A DNA stretch of 64,000 nucleotides, from positions 186,001 to 250,000 of the forward strand of contig CBDBEU010000005.1 in the NCBI GenBank assembly GCA_965204565.1. Direction: 5' to 3'. This DNA is from CBDBEU01 sp965204565. GTDB lineage: Bacteria; Pseudomonadota; Alphaproteobacteria; Rhizobiales; TMED25. The notes beneath the pieces are model-generated. The model saw nothing but the letters and a program-made list of their open reading frames with translations. It was not told the DNA's origin and did no database searches. Below are positions 45,110-53,623 of the stretch, in pieces. How positions within the stretch are numbered: position 1 is the stretch's first letter; each line of letters opens with the position of its first letter. The translations under genes and the position numbers were made by a program.

Positions 45110-46362
45110 GGATCGAGGGACATCGAGAACGGTGACGCCGGCGCCGGCTGCGGCCGAAGTTCGGCGATCAGCCGCAGGATCTCGGCGAACAGGCCCCCTG
45201 GCACCGCGCCCTCGGCCAACCGGGCCAACTGGACTGGAACGTGACGTACCGGCCGTGTGTGACGATCCCGGCGACGATCCTGATCGGCGTTTCCTTCACG
45301 CCGGTCGGCGACCATCGCCTGACCGCCTCCGGCAGACCCGGCGTCCGCATGAAGTTACCGGAGATTGCAGGCGAGCGCATGAAGCCGGAGCCGCACGGCA
45401 GTGTTCCGGAACCTCCGGCATGACAGCCGGGTCCGCACAATCGCGTTCCTGCCTTCCTTGATGTGTACCTGCCCGGCCGTGCCGCGCCGGTCGCAGAAGG
45501 CGACCACGCGCCCGGCAGGGCGGCTCAGCCTGGTAACGATGAAGCCGACGCGCGGGACAAATTCGCCCGGATGCCGTTCGACCCTGGCGACGACCCGACG
45601 CTTCTTGTCCCATGACCCTGCCTGACGGCTGAAGCCGGCATGGGTGCGGATCATATGATCGGGTGAGCGGCCGACGGGTCGGGTCGGAAGGCAGGCGATG
45701 CTTTGCTGAAGGATCGCGTCGGCTTTGAGACGGATCGTATACCGGTCGCCCTCGGCTGCGTTCCGGATCGCCGAACCGGTTGAACACAAACAGCGGATGG
45801 CAGCGGGTGCAGGCGAAGTGTCCATTCCAGGCGGCACCTTTCTGATCGCCATGGGTCGGCCTGATCGCCATGGAATCCATGTCGAGCACGACGGCCCTGG
45901 GCGGATGCCGCGCGTGCACCCGGTCAATCCTCAATCCATTGCTCCGACAGATCGGTCGGTGCGGGGAGGTTCTCTTCACCGGCAAGGCCCTTCTGTCTCC
46001 AATCGCCCCATCCGGCCGGCGCACGCGGCCTGCCCGGCTACGGCGCGCCCGCCGACAATCCATCGCATCGCGGGATCGCATCCCGGGCGGTCGGCGTCGT
46101 TTACGTCCTCATAGCCACCGAGGCGGCCGAAGATGGATTGGCGAAACAATCCCGTCATCGCGTGCCGGCCGTTCTTGCCGGTGCGCGGATCAACAGGCTC
46201 ATGGCCGGCCATGTCCGTCAAGCCGAGCGCGTCATCAGGCTCGCGGCAGGCCGGCAAGCCGGCGTCGGTGGTGATTCCGGAACCGTGGAACCCGAGCTTC
46301 AGGCGGCGGTCGAAATCGAGCCGAAGAGGCCCGTCAACCGGTTCACCCGCCGGGTTCGCCAT
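45110..46362 (-). mobile_element. IS1380-family relic, copy 1
   Basis: Transposase remnants in several minus-strand frames. The N-terminus (LRLDFDRRLKLGFHGSGIT, DPRTGKNGRHAMTGLFRQS, GRLGGYEDVNDADR) starts at the ATG at 46362. The middle (VLDMDSMAIRPTHGDQKG, PLFVFNRFGD) runs to about 45780, and the C-terminal part (SWDKKRRVVARVERHPGEF, GFIVTRLSRPAGRVVAFC, TRLSCRRFRNTAVRLRLHA, HGRYVTFQ, FAEILRLIAELR) to about 45130. Frames change at least three times, so it is dead. Its first about 210 bp recur in opposite orientation at 61525-61735. Confidence 0.85.
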
Positions 46363-46615
46363 ATGCCGCGCCCCAAAATGCGCTCAAGACATTGGTTCTC
46401 ATTACAGAACCAACGACCAATCGCACCAATCAATGGAGCCATATGGGAAATGCGGGGTTGAGGATATGCTGTCCTTTCGCCGCCGTCTCGCGCCGATTTG
46501 GTCTCAAGCTGGCAGCAGATTATCATGTAGTCGGTTGCGCGGATCGTTGCATGATCAGTATTGCATATAGAGTCATCATCCGTATTCTGCCCGCTTTGAT
46601 GCCCTTGAGGTGAGC

Positions 46616-47218
46616 ATGTATCGCATCATCACGCTCCTCATATTCATGTTGGCCGCCGAGAGCGCGTTTGCGCTTGCCGAGTGGACGCGAACCGAGGGCG
46701 GTTGTGAGGTGTGGAACGAAAATCCGAAAAGCGGCGAGACTTTAATACATGGGACGGGCCATGCGTTGGCGGCAAGGCCAGCGGCCGCGGCACGCTGGTA
46801 TGGGTTTATGTAGACGGCGACATCAAGAGATCCGGCCGCTATGAGGGCGAGATGCTGGGAGGCCGGCAGCACGGAGCCGGCGTCTATCAATGGGGCAATG
46901 GAGACCGCTACGTGGGCGGTTATCTCAAGGGCAAGTTTCACGGCAAGGGCAAGCGCGTCTGGGCGCGCGGTGACCGATATGAGGGCGAGTGGCGGCGCGG
47001 ACGCCAGCATGGAAGCGCGGTCTATGTCTGGCCCAATGGCGATACCTACGAAGGTGAATGTTTCGACGGCAAGAAGCACGGTGCCGGGCGCTGCCGGTTC
47101 GGAAGAATGGGTGACCTGCCGGTTCAAGGATGTTGAGCCAGTCGCCACTGAATGCCCAACCGCAATAGTGGCAGCGGGGCTTTTCAAGCGTCGGCGGCGA
47201 CTTGAAGCTTGCCCTTGA
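46616..47218 (+). pseudogene. Secreted MORN-repeat protein, frameshifted twice
   Basis: A signal peptide (MYRIITLLIFMLAAESAFALA) and CEVWNENPKSGETL are in one frame. After a shift near 46745 the next frame has WDGPCVGGKASGRGTL and at least four MORN repeats (RYEGEMLGGRQHGAGVYQW, YVGGYLKGKFHGKGKRVW, RYEGEWRRGRQHGSAVYVW, TYEGECFDGKKHGAGRC). A second shift near 47095 is needed for the tail EEWVTCRFKDVEPVATECP. MORN repeats form beta sheets and occur in exported or membrane-bound proteins. Two single-base errors in the sequence would give the same picture, but the surroundings favour decay. Confidence 0.75.
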
Positions 47219-47600
47219 CACCATGGCGCTCGATAAGGCTGGCGACCAGCCCGTTTCTCCTAGCGTCGTTCACAAATGTTTTGACGAATGCGGCTGTGGC
47301 GGTGTTTTGCGGCTTGCACCCGATCGCCTGCTGCACGGTGGTAAAACCGCCGTCCAAAATGCGCATACCGGGCAGTTCTGCGACATTGACATTGAGCGTC
47401 GGCCTGAGGCCGGCCACTTCCTTAATCTCCTCATCGACAAACCGCGCAACCGCTCCGGCCAATCCCTTGCCCCGGACCAGCCCCGCATGCGCAAGGCTGC
47501 GCTCGAGAAACAGATCATAGGCACTGCGCTCTGACACCGTGATGCGAACACTCTCCCGGTCGACATCGCTGCTTTGTCCCCGGCGAGCCAGCCAACCCAA
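47184..47600 (-). pseudogene. C-terminal fragment of an amino-acid ABC transporter binding protein
   Basis: About 125 residues matching the second lobe of an extracellular solute-binding protein family 3 member: SERSAYDLFLERSLAHAGLVRGKGLAG, NVAELPGMRILDGGFTTVQQAIG and VNDARRNGLVASLIERHGVKGKLQVA up to the stop at 47184. The N-terminal lobe and signal peptide are missing; the upstream sequence encodes something unrelated. The segment is non-functional. Confidence 0.75.
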
Positions 47601-47949
47601 CGCCGGATTGTGATGACATAGTCGAGGTCGCGTTTGGAACTTTCACCGTCGTGACTGATGCGCAGAAATTTTGCGCCCAGACGCGGCGCCTCAAGCGTTA
47701 GCGTTTCGCGAAGCTTGAATGTGTGGGAATCACCGGTCAGAAAACCGACTTGTGCATTTGAACATGGCGGCGCGGCACAGTCAGGCCGGCCTTTCTCAAT
47801 GACATCACTTGGGCCGGCGACCAGCTGGACACCCTGCAGACCCCTGTCTGCTGCTTGGAATCGGGTGACGAGAGCGCCTTTACGGCCGCGATGCGTGTCG
47901 GCCCTTTGCCTGGGTTGTGGTTCGGGATCTGGTTTCGCCGGGGCGGGCT
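47601..47949. other. Remnant coding DNA, unidentified
   Basis: About 350 bp without an intact gene. On the minus strand at about 47610-47745 an open stretch reads HTFKLRETLTLEAPRLG and further, ending in LDYVITIRRW. It has normal protein composition and is probably a fragment of a gene I cannot name, fused to the binding-protein relic. Nothing else was recognised before the IS5 relic. Confidence 0.4.
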
Positions 47950-48725
47950 ATGCCACGGCGCCTTTGCGCTCCCGGAACAGGAGCCGTTTCATGTTGACTG
48001 CGATGTTGGCCATGCCGATCCTGGCCCTCGCCCGGTCGATGCCGATGGTGCGGACGAAGAGCCCCGTTCTGCCTTCATCCCGGCGAAGGGATGTTCGATC
48101 GCGGATCGGACCTTCGACCGTGCGGCATTGGCCCTCTCGTGATGCACGGGCATCGGCTTGCCGGGCGGGCGGCGGAAATGGACCTTCGAGGTCAGCCCGG
48201 CCCGGGCGATTTTCTTCTCGTTCTTCTGCGACCGATACGCCGTGTTCGCCTGATCCGGAAGCCCGCCCGGTACGCGCGTCATGCCGCGTCGGTGACGATC
48301 CATCCGGACGAAGCCCGCCGGTCGGCATTGATATGGGATTTGCAGCCGAACACCGGCGTGGCGATTGCGCCCATCGCCGTGCCGTCCGGGCGCGTCTTCC
48401 TGCGCCCTGGCTTGAGCGTCCAACGCGCGTCGCGATCCTTTTGTGCCGGTTTCCGGGGATTGGCCTGCCAATCAGGCGGGATGCCCCCGCCCTTGACGAC
48501 CTCCTTCCCGGCATCGGTCATGCGCTGGCGCGGGGCCGCCACGATGGTGGCATCGACGATCTGCCCGCCCATGGCGAGATATCCGGGCGATATCCCGCGT
48601 CCAAGATGCGCGTCGAACCGGGCGAAGAGTTTCTCCACCGCGCCGGTCCGCGCCGCCGGGGCTTCCCGGAACCGCCGGATGGTCGTCTCGTCCGGCGCCC
48701 GCGCATCCGCGTGTCCGAGGGCTCA
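47950..48725 (-). mobile_element. IS5-family relic (IS1106-like transposase, frameshifted)
   Basis: Conserved transposase blocks in changing minus-strand frames: APDETTIRRFREAP, VEKLFARFDAHLG, YLAMGGQIVDATIVAAP with the first catalytic Asp, QKDRDARWTLK, VFGCKSHINADR, then after a shift near 48290 AYRSQKNEKKI, GKPMPVHHERANAARSKVRSAIEH, and finally LFVRTIGIDRARARIGMANIAVNMKRLLF. It lacks the normal N-terminus, which is replaced by another transposase fragment at about 48730. This type is distinct from the IS5 element at 29.5 kb. Confidence 0.8.
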
Positions 48726-48734
48726 AAGCCAAGG

Positions 48735-49029
48735 GGGTTCAGGGCGTTCCACCTTGTGCGAGGAATGCTGGCCGGTGCCATCCACCGAGATCAGCAGATG
48801 TCCGTCGAAGACCGTCCAAGAGCGAGCGGAGGTTCCGCGCCTGGACCGAACCCTCGCCGCCGCGCACCTGCCGGTCAAACTGAAGCAACGACGGAAACTT
48901 GAGTGAAAACACCGCCAGTGCGGACATCAGGCAGTCGGACAGGCTGAAGTCACCTGTGTTGATCGGGTGGGGATGCGGGTGAAGCATGCCTGGCATCGAT
49001 AGATGTTTGCGGAAAGAGTTTCCGGACAT
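48735..49029 (-). mobile_element. N-terminal fragment of another DDE transposase
   Basis: Starting MSGNSFRKHLSMPGML at 49029, with LSDCLMSALAVFSLKFPSLLQFD and GGEGSVQARNLRSLLDGL, this matches the beginning of an insertion-sequence transposase unrelated to the adjoining IS5 type. A deletion has removed residues after the start (MLHPHPHPINTG is out of keeping). It ends where the IS5 sequence starts, so one element inserted into or recombined with the other. The family was not assigned. Confidence 0.6.
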
Positions 49030-49195
49030 TTGAGAGCCTCTCTCAACTGCCGATGGAGCAGGTGCGTGGATCGCATTGCGGGCGGTGGATGGCACGACGA
49101 AAAACGGGCCGGCGCAAAAAGCCCACCAAAGAAAACGCGTAGACCTTCCCCAACAAATTGATAATCAACAAAAATAATCCTACAGGAAATTGCTG

Positions 49196-49279
49196 CACGA
49201 CGATGGTCCGGGGTTGCAAATGCCCGCCCGTGGAGGCAATATCAACTCGACGATGGCCGTCAGCCCGTGAATGTAGGCT
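49196..49279. repeat. 84-bp inverted repeat, right copy
   Basis: Reverse-complement partner of 45025-45108 with 7 mismatches. It ends 44 bp before the start codon of the branched-chain amino-acid-type binding protein, so it occupies the likely promoter region of that gene. About 4.1 kb of mostly dead DNA lies between the copies. Confidence 0.9.
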
Positions 49280-49323
49280 CAAACATTCAGCGGTTAGGGG
49301 CAATTCACAGGGAGTGATGCATC

Positions 49324-50433
49324 ATGAACAGACGAACACTTTTGCTGACCGTTGCCGCAGCCGCGATTGCCGTTGGCACGAGCGGAACCCTGGCCCATGC
49401 GGAAATCAAGATCGCAGTAGCAGGTCCGATTACGGGACAATATGCAAGCTTCGGTGCGCAAATGAAGGCCGCTGCCGAACAGGCGGTGGAAGACATCAAC
49501 GCCGCTGGCGGGGTGCTTGGTGAGCAACTTGTTTTGAGCATTGGTGATGATGCCTGTGACCCCAAGCAGGCGGTGGCAGTTGCCAACCAGATGGCCAATG
49601 AGGGTGTCGTTTTCATGGCCGGGCATTTCTGCTCCGGTTCCTCGATCCCAGCCTCGGAGGTCTATGAAGAAGAAGAAATTCTGCAGATTTCTCCTGCTTC
49701 GACCAATCCCAAGCTGACCGAAGAAGGCGGCGACAATGTCTTCCGCGTTTGTGGGCGCGATGACCAGCAGGGCCAAGTGGCAGGTGATTTCCTTGCCGAG
49801 ACCTACGGCGGCAAGAACATCGCCATCATTCATGACAAGACCGCTTACGGAAAAGGTCTTGCCGACGAGACCAAGAAGGCGCTGAACGGCGCCGGTGCCA
49901 ATGAAGTACTCTACGAAGCCTATACGGCGGGGGAGAAGGACTATTCGGCGCTGGTGTCCAAGCTAAAACAGAACAGTATCGATGTGCTTTATGTCGGCGG
50001 TTATCACACGGAAGCCGGCCTGATAGTCAGGCAAATGCGCGAGCAGGGCATGGACACGCTTCTGGTGTCGGGCGATGCGCTGGTAACCGATGAATATTGG
50101 TCAATCACCGGTGATGCGGGCGAGGGCACGCTGATGACCTTCAGCCCGGATCCACGCAAGAATCCGGCGGCGGCCGATATCGTTGGCAGGTTCCGTGCAA
50201 AGGACATCGAGCCTGAAGGCTATGTACTTTACACCTATGGTGCGGTTCAGGCCTTCGCCAAGGCGGCCGAAGCTGCAGGATCGACGGATCTTGATCCATT
50301 GATCGACCAGTTGCGCACGGCCCAGTTCGATACCGTGCTCGGTGAGATCAGTTTTGATGGCAAGGGCGATGTAACGGCGCCTGGTTACGTGTTCTACGAG
50401 TGGAAAGACGGCTCGTACGACTACTTGAACTAA
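49324..50433 (+). CDS. Branched-chain amino-acid-type ABC transporter substrate-binding protein
   Basis: A 369-residue periplasmic binding protein (LivJ/LivK family). The signal peptide ends about residue 26 (SGTLAHA), the mature protein begins EIKIAVAGPITGQYASFGAQM, and the ligand-cleft pattern GHFCSGSSIPASEVYEEE, ISPASTNPKLTE and NIAIIHDKTAYGKGLADE follows. AGGGAGTG precedes the ATG. No livHMGF permease or ATPase genes adjoin, so it is an orphan that must pair with a transporter encoded elsewhere. The ligand is not predicted. Confidence 0.9.
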   Translation: MNRRTLLLTVAAAAIAVGTSGTLAHAEIKIAVAGPITGQYASFGAQMKAAAEQAVEDINAAGGVLGEQLVLSIGDDACDPKQAVAVANQMANEGVVFMAGHFCSGSSIPASEVYEEEEILQISPASTNPKLTEEGGDNVFRVCGRDDQQGQVAGDFLAETYGGKNIAIIHDKTAYGKGLADETKKALNGAGANEVLYEAYTAGEKDYSALVSKLKQNSIDVLYVGGYHTEAGLIVRQMREQGMDTLLVSGDALVTDEYWSITGDAGEGTLMTFSPDPRKNPAAADIVGRFRAKDIEPEGYVLYTYGAVQAFAKAAEAAGSTDLDPLIDQLRTAQFDTVLGEISFDGKGDVTAPGYVFYEWKDGSYDYLN

Positions 50434-50456
50434 AGGCCATTGCAGCAGTTGGCTGG

Positions 50457-50486
50457 GCGGCGGCTCGGGCGCCGCTCCCCGATTTT
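50457..50486 (+). terminator. Possible terminator after the binding-protein gene
   Basis: GCGGCG-GCTCGGG-CGCCGC hairpin (6-bp stem) followed 7 nt later by TTTT, 24 bp after the stop codon. The short stem and distant T-run make this a modest candidate. Confidence 0.35.
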
Positions 50487-50495
50487 GCTTGCCGG

Positions 50496-51060
50496 TCAGG
50501 CCGTCGCTTGTTTGCCGGCGAGGATTATCCCGGCGACAATGATCGCAAGGCCGATGATCGAGATGGCGTGTATCGTCTCGCCCAGAACAGTCGCTATCAA
50601 ACCCAGCGATACAAATGGTGAAAGAAAAATCAGCTGGCCGGTCGTGGCGGCCGATGATGTGAGCCTCATGGCTTTTTGCCACAAGAGGAACGTCACCCTC
50701 ATCTCGAACAGACCAACCGGCCGCCATACAGCGCCACTTGCCATGTCAATGAAGGCCAACCAGGCCCCAGCGCGCAGAACAGCGCAATCACCGGTAATGC
50801 GAATGCAAAACTCAAAGCCATCAGCGCCAGCGAGTTTGTATGTGAGCGCGCATTGGCAAGCCAATAGCCGGCCCGGACAAGGGTGCTGGCGAGCGCCAGC
50901 GCGACGCCTAGCCAGTCGGTTTGCGGGATGGATACGATTTTGCCCTGGGTCAGAAGCACAAGCACGCCGGTATAGCTGAGTGCGATGCCCGCCATGGTTC
51001 TTCTCGTGAGCTCTTGTCCAAGAATCGGCACCGCGAGTAGCGCCAGGGCGATCTGCGATT
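50496..51060 (-). pseudogene. DMT/EamA-family transporter, 5'-truncated and frameshifted
   Basis: Reading leftwards from about 51060, the second half of a drug/metabolite transporter is present: VPILGQELTRRTMAGIALSYTGVLVLL, LGVALALASTLVRAGYWLANAR, ALMALSFAFALPVIALF. A frameshift near 50705 is then needed before RVTFLLWQKAMRLTSSAATTGQLIFLSPFVSL and ISIIGLAIIVAGIILAG. The first about 100 residues (four helices) are absent. It cannot make a working ten-helix transporter. Confidence 0.8.
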
Positions 51061-51074
51061 AAGGTCCCGGGGCG

Positions 51075-51446
51075 ATGAAACAGGGTTTAACCATGGGTGA
51101 TCCTTCGGACAGGCAAAAGGAACGAGCCGGCATGGCGGCCGTGTTTTTGTGGCTCGGTATCGGACTTTACGTATTTGCCGCCACCGAAACCGCTTCGTTC
51201 GTCTCCTGGCAGTCACTTGTCTATTTTGTTGGCGGGACACTCATAGCAGCGCTGATATTTGGTTTGCCCGCCTATTTCTTTCAGGAAAACGTGTTGCGGC
51301 TCCTCTTCCCGGAGGCGGCAAGATCTGGTGACAGTTCACCGCTCTCGGTCAAAGCCATTGGCATTCTCGTCTTGATCGGCCAGGCAGTGGTAATTTATGT
51401 GGCCGCACACTGGATGGTGAGAGACCTGCTGTTTGCTCCCCGGTAG
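51075..51446 (+). CDS. Small hypothetical membrane protein
   Basis: A 123-residue protein with three predicted membrane helices (about 20-37, 46-66 and 93-113) and short polar ends. I do not recognise the family. The ATG at 51075 is preceded by GGTCCCGGGGCG; an ATG six codons in (MGDPSDRQKERAGM) is equally possible. It begins 15 bp from the break point of the DMT relic and runs on the opposite strand. Composition is like that of the intact neighbours. Confidence 0.55.
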   Translation: MKQGLTMGDPSDRQKERAGMAAVFLWLGIGLYVFAATETASFVSWQSLVYFVGGTLIAALIFGLPAYFFQENVLRLLFPEAARSGDSSPLSVKAIGILVLIGQAVVIYVAAHWMVRDLLFAPR

Positions 51447-51585
51447 GTCTTGTGGTGACACGGGCGCGAGCTCTACGCTAATCTGATTGTTTCCGCCGAT
51501 CGGGTTGAAGTTTGTGCTTGGCCAAATCCAGGCGACAATGAAACGGTTTGCGCGCGCGCAGGAAACAGGCATTGTCGGAAACAGG

Positions 51586-52367
51586 ATGTCCGATCAACCA
51601 CCTGCCCAACTCACCGAGACGTTGCGTGCTGCTCCGCTATTCAGCGGGCTGGAGTCCGGCCTGTTCGGCGAATTCGCAGCTGCGGCGAGGATTACCCAAT
51701 TTGAACGGGGTGAAGGTGTGTTACCCAGTATGATCCGGCGAGCGCATTTTTCGTTGTGCTGGACGGGTGGGTGAAGGTGTTTCGCATCACCCCGCGCGGT
51801 GATGAGGCTGTGATCGGCGTTTTTACCAGAGGCGAGAGTTTCGCCGAGATCGCAGCACCGGCGCGCGAGGACTATCCAGCCAATGCGCCGGCGGTGACAG
51901 ATACAAGGCTTGCAACATTTCCGGTCGATGGTCTGGCGCGCCGCATCGCGGAAGATCCGCAGATCGCGCTCGCCATGCTGGCGTCGGTGTCCAGACAGGT
52001 GCGCCGGCTGGTCGACGAAATCGAGCAGATGAAGGGGCTTTCGGGAATTCAGCGGGTCGCAGAATTCCTGATCGCGCAACGCACCGTCGACGAGGGGGCT
52101 TGCGCCATCCGGCTTCCATACGAAAAGTCGCTGCTCGCCAGCAAGCTTGGCATGAAGGCTGAACCCCTGTCGCGGGTGTTCCAGCGCCTGCGCGAGCACG
52201 GGGTGGTCATCAGCCGTGACATGGCGGTAATCAACGAAGTCTTCATGCTTCGCGATATCGTCGAGCAGGATCACGGGTGGGCTGATTTTCGATCGTACGA
52301 TTGGGCAAGCCGCCATTCACACGCTGGATGTTTGACTGCACAGGGCCATTCTCGCCTTGTGGCATAA
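51586..52367 (+). pseudogene. Crp/Fnr-family regulator with a single frameshift
   Basis: The N-terminal part (LTETLRAAPLFSGLESGLFGEFA, FERGEGV) from the ATG at 51586 ends out of frame. The rest (QYDPASAFFVVLDGWVKVFRITPRGDEAVIGVF, then the helix-turn-helix EKSLLASKLGMKAEPLSRVFQRLREHG) lies one base away, with the shift near 51720-51730. Joined, it is a full Crp/Fnr protein of about 250 residues with a cyclic-nucleotide-type domain and a DNA-binding domain. No N-terminal iron-sulfur cysteines are seen, so it is more like Dnr/NnrR or FixK types than Fnr. It may be a real mutation or a sequence error. Confidence 0.75.
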
Positions 52368-52434
52368 GATTTTCCTGTCGTTTCGGTGCTTTTTCTGATG
52401 TGAGCCTCCAAAATATGGCCTCGTTGATCTCATC

Positions 52435-53520
52435 ATGGTTTCTGCCCGCATGAACAAAGACGATCTGCTGATTGTTCTGAATACGCTTGTGGAGCCGGTA
52501 CTGCTGGTCAGCGTCGATCGGCGAATATCGCTGGTCAACACAGCCGCTGAGCAACTCATCGGCGAAGGTTTGACGGGCAAGGATTTCGTACACGCCCTGC
52601 GCTACCCCGATGCCCTGACATGTGTTGAGGCGGTGCTGTCGGGCAAGGTTGCGTCTGAAGCTGTCGTTTCCCCGCCCGGTCCGGGCCGGGTGACTTACAA
52701 GATGTCCTGCATGCGCGTTGATGGCATTGACGGGATAGACGCGGACGCCGTCATCAGCCTCAAGGACATCTCACACATACTGGAAGCTGAACAAATGCGC
52801 AGCGACTTCGTGGCAAATGTCAGCCACGAATTGCGCTCACCATTGAGCGCGCTAAGCGGTGGTATCGAAACACTGAAAGGTGCGGCGAGGAATGATCAGG
52901 CAGCCCGGGAGCGATTCCTTGACATTATGGAACGTGAAGCGGCGCGCATGGATCGGCTGGTGGGGGATTTACTGTCACTTTCTCGCGTAGAGGTGAAGGG
53001 AAATATCCGTCCGTCCGCGCGTGTGGACGCTATTGCTGTGGTCGAGAGGGTTGTCGCTACCCTCGAGGCTCAATCGGTTGCCTCGAAAAAGCCCATACGG
53101 CTGACCAAGCCTGCTGGTGAGATGATGGTGTCCGGCGATGAGGATGAGTTGACGCAGGTGTTCCAGAACCTGATCGACAATGCCCTCAAATACAGCCGTG
53201 ACAAGAGCGAGGTCGAGGTCGAGGTTTCACAACAAGAAAAGTTTGCCGGCATGAGTGGCCCGGTTGTGATGGTTGAAATCAAAGACCAGGGGGAGGGAAT
53301 TCCCGCAGAACATATTCCTCGGCTGACCGAACGGTTTTACCGGGTGGACCGCAGCCGCTCACGTGAGAAGGGCGGAACCGGACTGGGTCTGGCGATCGTG
53401 AAGCATATTCTCTACCGGCACCGCGGACGGATGCTGGTTGAGAGCGAAATCGGGTCTGGCAGCACCTTCACCATCTGCCTGCCACTCGATCCGGTCGAGC
53501 AGCATGAGCCGGTGTCATAA
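52435..53520 (+). CDS. phoR: Phosphate-regulon sensor histidine kinase
   Basis: A 361-residue kinase that phosphorylates PhoB under phosphate limitation. It has a PAS-like N-terminal domain (LLIVLNTLVEPVLLVSVDRRISLVN), then the H-box RSDFVANVSHELRSPLSALSG with His131, the N-box FQNLIDNALKYS, the G1 region DQGEGIPAEHIPRLTERFYRVD and GGTGLGLAIVKHIL. No hydrophobic membrane segment is visible, unlike E. coli PhoR, so it appears cytosolic and probably associates with the Pst/PhoU complex. ATGs at 52435 and 52450 are both possible. pstS follows after 103 bp containing a Pho box. Confidence 0.9.
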   Translation: MVSARMNKDDLLIVLNTLVEPVLLVSVDRRISLVNTAAEQLIGEGLTGKDFVHALRYPDALTCVEAVLSGKVASEAVVSPPGPGRVTYKMSCMRVDGIDGIDADAVISLKDISHILEAEQMRSDFVANVSHELRSPLSALSGGIETLKGAARNDQAARERFLDIMEREAARMDRLVGDLLSLSRVEVKGNIRPSARVDAIAVVERVVATLEAQSVASKKPIRLTKPAGEMMVSGDEDELTQVFQNLIDNALKYSRDKSEVEVEVSQQEKFAGMSGPVVMVEIKDQGEGIPAEHIPRLTERFYRVDRSRSREKGGTGLGLAIVKHILYRHRGRMLVESEIGSGSTFTICLPLDPVEQHEPVS

Positions 53521-53522
53521 AA

Positions 53523-53540
53523 CTGTTACGTAACTGTCAT
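53523..53540 (+). promoter_or_regulatory. Pho box (PhoB-binding site) upstream of pstS
   Basis: CTGTTAC-GTAA-CTGTCAT: two 7-bp direct repeats with a 4-bp A/T-biased spacer, the established PhoB site layout, with the second half identical to the consensus CTGTCAT. It starts 3 bp after the phoR stop codon and lies 84 bp upstream of the pstS ATG, indicating a PhoB-activated promoter for the pst operon independent of any phoR transcript. Confidence 0.85.
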
Positions 53541-53623
53541 AAATCCTCAACACCCAACTCCTAAGGCAACCAAACCGGCGCTGCATGGGCGCGCCGGATG
53601 CCAATTCCAGGAGGGTGTTCTGA

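Noticed and set aside
45355..45927. Treating the 190-codon minus-strand frame as a separate intact gene
   Set aside because: Its second half is clearly the IS1380 transposase C-terminal region, and the first half is an out-of-frame reading of the same element.
47658..48902. A 414-codon plus-strand open frame over the IS5 relic
   Set aside because: The minus strand carries clear transposase motifs; the plus-strand translation is Arg/Pro/Ala-rich without any domain.
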